Assembly (NCBI GenBank): GCA_036571765.1
Contig: BROE01000028.1
Location: 7,378,491-7,442,490 of the forward strand
Source of the DNA: Plecoglossus altivelis
Lineage: Eukaryota > Chordata > Actinopteri > Osmeriformes > Plecoglossidae
Reading direction: 5' to 3'
Length of the DNA: 64,000 nt
Every line of letters starts with the position of its first letter. The first letter of the stretch is position 1. The notes below the pieces were generated by a model. The model was not told where the DNA came from, searched no databases, and was given only the letters and a program-made list of their open reading frames with translations. Positions 46,449-55,400 of the stretch are shown piece by piece. Position numbers and translations under genes: made by a program.

Positions 46449-49400
46449 GACTGACTGTCTGTCTGTCTGTCTGTCTGTCTGACTGACTGCCTGTGAGGTG
46501 TTTGTCCCCTTTGAATCAGCTGAGACGTCATCTGAAACAGTCCTGCGACGTGATCGTCTCCTGGTCTGAACTGCGGTTCTCAGTCAAGCGCACGGGTAGA
46601 AACCAGACGTGCTGCGACGTGGCATTACAAGTCGTCACGCTCAGCTCGTCCGTTAGTTCCGGCGAGTGGCCGAGGGTGGGCGGCAGAGGGGGGGGGGGGA
46701 ACCAGCAACGTTCTGTGAACCCTAGGATCTACACAGCCAGTCATCTGGAGTGCTCTTTTGGTGCTCGTCCCATGGGGAACAGTCGTGATGTTATGTCTGC
46801 TGATAGGCTGAAGATGCGAGACCGCATAATCCCACACAGCGGTCTGCCCATAACCCTGGGGAGAGGAGACTACATCTGGAGCCAAACTGCCATGGTGACA
46901 CTCCATGGGGACAGCCATTTTACACTGTAAAATACCCCCCCACCCACACACAAACACGCATACACGCACACACATGCGCACACACTCAAACATGTCTACC
47001 TGGCGAACAAGTACTTCTGATAAGAGACCGGTTCCACAACTGGAGCCATCAGGATTTTTTAATGGAACTTTGGAACACCAGGTTCCCTTCTGCTGACTAA
47101 TATTAGAACTCGTTCCGGAATGCTTTAGTCTTTCATAAATAAGCAAGACTCTGGAAAATAAACAAACTCCACTCCTTTCAACATGCTGAGAGTGCATCAA
47201 ATGTGAAACATAGACAAAATGGCATATTCATAAATGTGCATGTTTGCATGGCAGGTTGGTTGGGTAGGTCCACTATATAGATTTGTACTTGTCGACAGGA
47301 AAAGGGCACAAACACGCAAGTGCATTGAAACACAATAAAAACAGTCCAGTGTAGAAAGCAACAACCAAGGAGCATGTTAATTTGGATGCTGCTTCAGTGT
47401 TGGAGGGTGGTCGACTCTGTGGGGAATAGTCCTGGGGTAGTGACAAGACATGATAAGAAATGTGTTGGGGAAAAAACCCCTGGCACTGGAATGAGTTTTG
47501 TCAAAGTACCTCACCCTCCCACCCCACCCCACCTCACCCTTCAACCTCACTTTACCCTCACACCCAACCTCACCCTCCCACCTCACTTTACCCTCCCACC
47601 CCACCTCACCCTCCCACCCCCCTCAGTCCCCTCAAAGACAGGCTTTCCCCCTTCCTCTCTGGTGCTGAAAACCTTCTCTCTCCCTAGTAGAGAGAGAGCC
47701 CTTACATATTCTCATCAGAGCTTCTTTGTCAAGTTCTGTTGTTAGAGAGCTGACTGGCTGGCTGACAGGTATCCTGATTGGCTGGCTGGCTGGCTGGCTG
47801 GCTTGCCGATTGGCTGGGAGACTAGCAGGCTGGCTGGCTGATAGGGTGATGCAGCCTGGGCCTGTGCGGTGAGGTCCTTCCACACCAACCGTTGACGAAA
47901 ATGAATACATCTGCGGACTTTCAGTCTCGCACCTGGACAGATCGAACACGTAAGAGCAAAGATAGAAACATCATGTCTGACTTCAGACTGATGGAAGTAG
48001 CGTATTCATGACGTATCATCGTTTGTTCCTTTCCTTTCACACAGTACAGTTGTGCTCTCTAAGATGACAGATGACCTGTAACAGAATAATAAACGCCGTA
48101 TTAAGGCTCTTGTCAGACATTCCGGTGGACAGCCCAACCTTCAGTTCACCTCTTAAACTGGAGTCCGGATATGAAATACAGACTTCATTATTCAACGCAA
48201 CATCACCTCAAAGAACAAAACCGCTGCCTTGAAATATTTATTTCCCTCCAATCTCGACCACAACAGTGGATCTGGACATACACACACACACCCACCCACA
48301 CACATACACACACCCACCCACACACATACACAAACACCCCCCCCCCACACACACACACACCCACACACACACACCCAGACACACACACACACACTCACAC
48401 ACACACACACAAACACCACACACAATTCCACTGGTCTGAAAAGTGACAGAACATATCAGAACAGGGCATTTGTTGAGAATTAAAAAAAAATCTTATTCAG
48501 ATAAATATTTTTCCCCAAGGTCAGAAGAATCTACATCACTTACAGTTCACACAACTGCTCGATAATCGGCTCCTTCCGTCGATGTAGAGACAGCATTCAA
48601 ATGTCAATACCAGTTTAAGGAAATTGATCTCAAAAGAGAAGCCAATCCATAGGTGCGGTTCTGGTTATTTGTAAGGACATTTGAAAAGCTACCTGAGTCA
48701 ATGTTATAATCTAGCCCATCCATAGTCTGTCAGAGCATTAAGGGAATGGGACACAATCGCTATCAACTCTGATGCATATCATTATTACATTATCCAGCAA
48801 CCATATCCTTTCACGTAATCAAGATATTTCTACTTTTCTTCACATTTGACTTCTTCATTTAGCAGTTGAGGCGAGAAAATGAAAAAACGTGTCATGTTTT
48901 CAGGTGGAGGGACAGATGCCAGGGGAGCGAGAAAAGAAACCAGAGAGACACAAAGATGGGTAACGTGCAAAACCAGGATCGAGAGACAATGGAAGGAAAG
49001 ATAGAGAGGGGGTGAGAGACAATGGAAGGAAAGATAGAGAGGGGGTGAGAGACAAAAACAGAGACGGACACAGAAAGGGAGAGACAGGGAGGAAGACAAA
49101 GAGAGATGAGGACAGAGAGAGGGAAGAGATATCGACAGAGAGAGGGGAAAAAGAGAGACAGAGAAAGCGAGGCAGAGAGAGGTGCTCTTAGCAGCAGTAT
49201 CTCCGTGAGCTCCACAGGAAGGAGGGGATCGTGGTGTCATCTTCAGCTCAGAGAGCTGGGGCGCTCGCACACAGACGTGGCTACAGCACGCCAGTCAAAC
49301 AGGATTCACATCAAACCAACACCAGGACATCTGCTGGGGATGAGGGTACAGTGCAGATTCTCCTTCTCTCCCTCTCCCTCCTCCTCCACCTCCCCGCTCT

Positions 49401-52400
49401 CCTCCTCCACCCACTCCCCCTCTCCTCATCCACTTCCTCTCCCTCTCCTCCTCCACCTCCCCCCTCTCCTCCTCCACTCACTCCCCCTCTCCTGCTCCAC
49501 TTCCTTCTCTACCTCCTCCACCTCCTCCCCCTCTCCTCCTTCACCCACTCCCCCTCTCCTCCTCCACCCACTCCCCCTCACCTCCTCCCACTCTCCTCCT
49601 CCACCTCCTCCCCCTCTCCTCCCCCACCCTCCTGTATTTGGCAGCTGACTGTCACAGAGCTCCTTGGTTAATTATTTGACACTGCTTGAGTAGTGCGCAG
49701 AATGCAACAAAAATGGCCCTAAACATTCCTCAACACAGATTCAACCCTCGGAACAGCAGTATTGGCCCCGTGACTCTGAATCAAGATCAGAATTGTTCAT
49801 TTCCATCAAATGGTCACAATTTCAATTTCTGACAGTGATTTTAGCTGAGTTTAGTCTTGCATGGGTATCCTGTTTAGTTATTTGTAGTTGTTTAATTCTT
49901 AACACACCGTTAAGACAGCCCAGAACAGCACATATTTCCAATATAATGCTGCTGTCATGAAAAAAAACACTCTAATATTACTCAGGTCTTTGAGGGAGAC
50001 TGAAGGCTGCAGAGGTTCTAGGCCCTAACACATCGACCGGACAGCTCTGTGTACATCTACTACACAGTGGGGGAAAAACCCCCATCTAAGCTCTCTAAGG
50101 GCACAACTTCCCTTCAGCAGGGCTGAGAATGATGTAAACATGCCAAAATGGCTGTCCTTTCAGTCTATCCTGCTCCTCATCTGGCTGAGTCATAGTGAGT
50201 AATAAACACTTAGCCACGCTGCCGCCGAGAAGAGCTGGCAAGGACTCCAGGGGGAGAGGTCCGCTGGTCCGCAGAGACAGAGAGAGACAGCCGTCCACAG
50301 AGCTGCATGTGGAATCACCTGTTGCTGTGACTGGAAAGGAGGAAATAGCCGAAGGCCAGGAGAACTCATGTTTACCGTCGGAGGGCACTTAACAAGGGGC
50401 GCGTTTGGGAGCGACATGAAATAAAAATAAACCTCTGATTGGAAAATTACAGGGGAAAAGCCGGCGCTGCTTTCAAGCTAAAAATAAATGAGAAAAAGAG
50501 CGAGAGAGCGAGCAAAGTGAGAAATATATTAATAAATCTCATCTCCTTGACGACAAGCCCTCTGCAGCTCGCCCACACAGGGTTGAGGCCGGTACCTTGT
50601 GTGACTCTGTTTGAAAGCATGCCGATGACACCTCTGCGCCTCCCTCTCCTTCTCCCTCTCTCTCCCCTCCCCTCTCTCTCTCTCCTTCTCCCTCTCTCCT
50701 TCCCCCCATCTCCCAACCTTTCCCTGCCCTCCTCTCTCTCCATCTCCCTCTCTCTCCACCCCCTCTCTCCTCCCCTCCCCTCTCCTCTCTCTCTCTCTCC
50801 TTTCTCCCTCTCTCTCTCCCTCCCCTCTCTCTCTCTCTCTCTCTGCCTTCTCCCTCCTCTCCCCCCTCTCTCTCTCTTCTCTCTCTCCTCTCCTTCTCCC
50901 TCTCCTCTCCCCCCTCTCTCTCACTTGCTCCCTCCCTCCTCCCTCTCTCTCACTCTCCTCTCCTTCCCTCTGTCTCCCCTCTGTCTCTACCTCTCTAAAC
51001 TTCTCTCCTCCCTCTCTCACTCTTTCCTTCTCTCTCTTCCCTCTCTCCCTCCCTTGCCCTCCCTCCCATCCCTCTCCTCGCTCTCCCTCTCTCTCTCCCC
51101 TTCCCTCCCGCGCTCTCCTCCCTCTCCTCTCCCTCTCTTCTCTCGTTCCACTCTCTCTCACTCTCTCTCTCTCTGTGGAGACAGAAGAGAGCTTCACGCT
51201 TCTCAGTTTGTCCTCCCGCCATCAAGTTTTGTCACAACTAGTCATGTGGGGTTAGGATGTTTCAATGCTAATCAGGGAACAGACCCACAACACTCTGACT
51301 GCCTTTCTCCCTTCTCCTTGCTCCTCCGCTGCGCTCTTTCTCTCTACGTCTCGCCTCCCTCCCCCCTCTCGTCACTTCTCCCTCCTTTCCCTCTGTCTTC
51401 CCTCGTATTCTATCTCTCTCTCTTCTCGTGCTCCCGTCTCTCACTCTCCTCTCTTCTCTCGGCCTCTTCTCCTCCCTCCTCCCTCCCTCCTCTCCCCTTC
51501 TCCCTTCTCTCTGCTCTCCTCCTCCTCCCTTCCTCTCCCCTCTCTCTCTCTTCCTCTCTCTCACTCTCTCTCTCTCTGTGGAGACAGAAGAGAGCTTCAC
51601 GCTTCTCAGTTTGTCCTCCCGCCATCAAGTTTTGTCACAACTAGTCATGTGGGGTTAGGATGTTTCAATGCTAATCAGGGAACAGACCCACAACACTCTG
51701 ACAGCCTCCTCCTAGTGTTGCCTGTCATGATTTTGGGGGTTGTTTTGAATGACCAAGATAGGCCTTTTTTTAACTGTTGAAAACTCCCAAGTCAGAACGA
51801 CGTAAACTTGCGTGTGGTTGGTTGACGGTGACCGACATTGATTAGTTCCACGGTGAGTGCAGGTTGTCATTAGGGCCAACTCAACTTTGCTCGTCACCTG
51901 GGTGAGTGCCGCAAAGAATCCACGAGGCGCCGACCGAGACCGGTGACGGTTACCTAGGCAACCGTTTCCACCAGAAGCTAGCATGGTTGAACAAACCGTC
52001 ATGTGCTACACAGCACTTGTGACGCTCTCTCAAGGGAGGCATAACGGGTGTATTTGCCAACCTACGGAATCTATCTAGATATATAGAGATACATAGATAT
52101 ATCAAGTGTGTTAGGTCCAGGTTTATTGGAATATATTTCTGTAGCTTTTTATTAAACGCAAGGATGATAAATAAATGTTGTGCTTAGAGGCGGCGAAAGT
52201 CAACCCAATACACATTGCAGTTTACATTAAATATCCCCCCCAAATTACAACCTTCCTTGTCTGTGACCCCACTAAAACTCCCACTGCACACGCAACCACC
52301 GAGTTTTTTTGCGATCCTTTTTTTTTCTTCTTCATGGCACCTCGTGAAGGAAGAGGAAGGAGAGCAAGAAGGAGAGAAACGACAATCAGTGGATGCAATT

Positions 52401-55400
52401 TGCGTGGTCCTGCCTGTCTGCGAGGAGTCGAGAGAGGAGAGGGGGGAAATGACTTGTTCAGCAAAGAGCACACCATATCCGCTGGATCTATCAGTGAGCC
52501 GGCATCTGCCATGGTGCTATGCCACCTGCCCATTACAATCTCAGCTCTTCTAGAGCTATCTGAGTGCTGCACACCCCGCTCTGTTTTCGGCTAAGCAATC
52601 GACCTCACCACGCGCGCGCGCACACACACTTTGTAAACAGGCCTGAGGGTAAAGCCCGGTGGTAAGAACATTTGACGGTAAAGCTCCACTCCTGACGTCG
52701 CTTTGGACCGAAGCGTTGGCTAGACGAGTGGGTTATTGCGATTATCATAAGCACACGAGTGGACAGAATGAGACGTGCTGCGGTAGACAGACGCCAGGAC
52801 GCCGCAATCCTGACGTTTGACATCGACGGACGAATCAACCTCATCGACGGCGGATCAACAGAGGGGAATCAATCACCATTTATGAAGAGCGAGGGGGCAA
52901 AGAAGGGGTGACAAAACAACTTGGAGCGAACGAGCAACTCCAGTTGCAGCTGGGGAGAATCTACACTTTAATATTTCATAGACACATTTTCCACTCTCGT
53001 GGCCTCATTTATTACTGGGTTAAATACCACATAAAATTACACTGTCAGACGTCTATCTAGTCTATCTTAAACATGTGTTGGTTATGCTGCACAACTTAGT
53101 AGTAGGGAGGATAGTCTGTATCTTTTGTTCAGTATGTAGGATTTAGGTATCCATTGTTCAGTATCTAGAATGTGAGTATCTATAGTCTTTTTTCTAGTGT
53201 TTAGGTATCTACAGTGGGTATCTATAGGAGGGTATCTATTAATAAGGTAGCTTCTGTTAGGTCCCTTGTATTCTGCTGTGAGTGTCTCTGACCATTGGTC
53301 AAGTCAGGTGTCACTCTGTGAAAAAACAGGGCCAAGATGACCCCCTGTCATGGGGGAGAAGGGATGGGGAGGAGGGGGAGGGAGGGNNNNNNNNNNNNNN
53401 NNNNNNNNNNNNNNNNNNNNNNNNNNNNNNNNNNNNNNNNNNNNNNNNNNNNNNNNNNNNNNNNNNNNNNNNNNNNNNNNNNNNNNNNNNNNNNNNNNNN
53501 NNNNNNNNNNNNNNNNNNNNNNNNNNNNNNNNNNNNNNNNNNNNNNNNNNNNNNNNNNNNNNNNNNNNNNNNNNNNNNNNNNNNNNNNNNNNNNNNNNNN
53601 NNNNNNNNNNNNNNNNNNNNNNNNNNNNNNNNNNNNNNNNNNNNNNNNNNNNNNNNNNNNNNNNNNNNNNNNNNNNNNNNNNNNNNNNNNNNNNNNNNNN
53701 NNNNNNNNNNNNNNNNNNNNNNNNNNNNNNNNNNNNNNNNNNNNNNNNNNNNNNNNNNNNNNNNNNNNNNNNNNNNNNNNNNNNNNNNNNNNNNNNNNNN
53801 NNNNNNNNNNNNNNNNNNNNNNNNNNNNNNNNNNNNNNNNNNNNNNNNNNNNNNNNNNNNNNNNNNNNNNNNNNNNNNNNNNNNNNNNNNNNNNNNNNNN
53901 NNNNNNNNNNNNNNNNNNNNNNNNNNNNNNNNNNNNNNNNNNNNNNNNNNNNNNNNNNNNNNNNNNNNNNNNNNNNNNNNNNNNNNNNNNNNNNNNNNNN
54001 GGGAGAGAGAGTAGGGGGGGAGGGGCGAGGAGGAGGGGGGTGGCGGAGTTTGAGCCAGACATCAACAATCTCTAAAAATAATCACCGAGTTTGCGCTCAG
54101 ATGATGTTCTACTTTCCCTCGCTTCGTTCCGTTCTCGTGGGGGGCTTCTGTGCGCCCCTCCCCCTCCGGTGCCACACGTACATTTAAATAGTTGGTTGAA
54201 TGTTTCGCTTTTTTAAAAAGTTTTTTCTTTATTTTTCTTTATTTTGCTGCTGTCATTCTTCCTGTGTCCATCCTGGCGGACGACCCAGCGCTCACACCTG
54301 AAGACTCCGTAGGGTATCGGCCGTAACCATGGAGACGGTCTATTTAAGCGCGCGGTGATCGTCGTCGGACATCCGTCAGAGAGTGCGTGAGAAGCTCCCT
54401 GATGTGCCAGTCACTCTCTAGCAGATGAGACGAACACATCCAGAGGGTGATGCTATTTCGGTTGTGCAGCAGGAATGGGATCTATATTCCACGAATCCTC
54501 ACAATCAGTATGAGACTGATACTGAAGTTGGGCCGGAAAGAGATTCAGAACCACCCAAGTACAAATCACACCTTGATGAGTAAAATGTCATCCTCGATTA
54601 ACGAAAAAGTTCACATAACCGATATTTAGCCAGTGTTTGAGCTGCTGTCATTCAGATGGACCTAGATTTACCACCTGAAGTCTGTTTAACGACCCTGTTA
54701 CCCCCAAAAAAGTTACTCGCTTAAGCAGAACTCTTGAGGGGAGGGGCTAGTCTCTAGGTAAGAGGTTCATCCTTCTGGTGGCGAAGAGGGTTCAGCACCA
54801 TGGACAGCTCTATCGCCGTGTGTAAGCCCGTGAATGAGAAGGAATTGTCTAGTCAAAGCAAAGACCTAATGTAAACTAGGAAACTAGAGAACCTTCCAAG
54901 TGAAGTAGGTTTTGGGTAGAGCTCATGTAAATTAACTCAGCGCTTCAATCGTAATAATAATAATAATAATAATAATGTGCTCATTTAGCAGGCAATCTTA
55001 TCCAAATCGACATATGGGGTGGGGGCGGGATGTGTGTGTGTCAGGGAGGGGAGGTGGGAGGGGGTGTGGAACCTGCATTTTCTTGTGTATTATCACATAC
55101 GCCACCATACCCAGCTATCACACACAGATCGCGAGGCGTCGTCATGTCTGGATATAGCCATTTTTCCCCAGCTCAACTCCAACCCTGATTGGTTTCTTCT
55201 GGCTCGTTCGGAGGACCAGCTCAGCCAACCATATCTGGGCTCAGGACGACCAGACCCCCACCTGGCCTCCTCCCTGCCCCTCTGCTATGATGAGAACAAT
55301 CACTACGATAACCCTTTTCCCTCCGTTTAATATTTGTATGACTTTTCTCCTCCCCTTGGAGTGTACAGAGCAATTATATGAATGCAGAGATCACATATAT

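Noticed and set aside
48192..48446. Cys/Val-rich and His/Thr-rich open frames
   Set aside because: They are translations of the CA microsatellite.
50439..51780. Open frames up to 401 codons rich in Ser, Leu and Pro, and the opposite Arg/Glu-rich frames
   Set aside because: They are translations of polypyrimidine tracts inside gabrb3 intron 3, with no sequence complexity.
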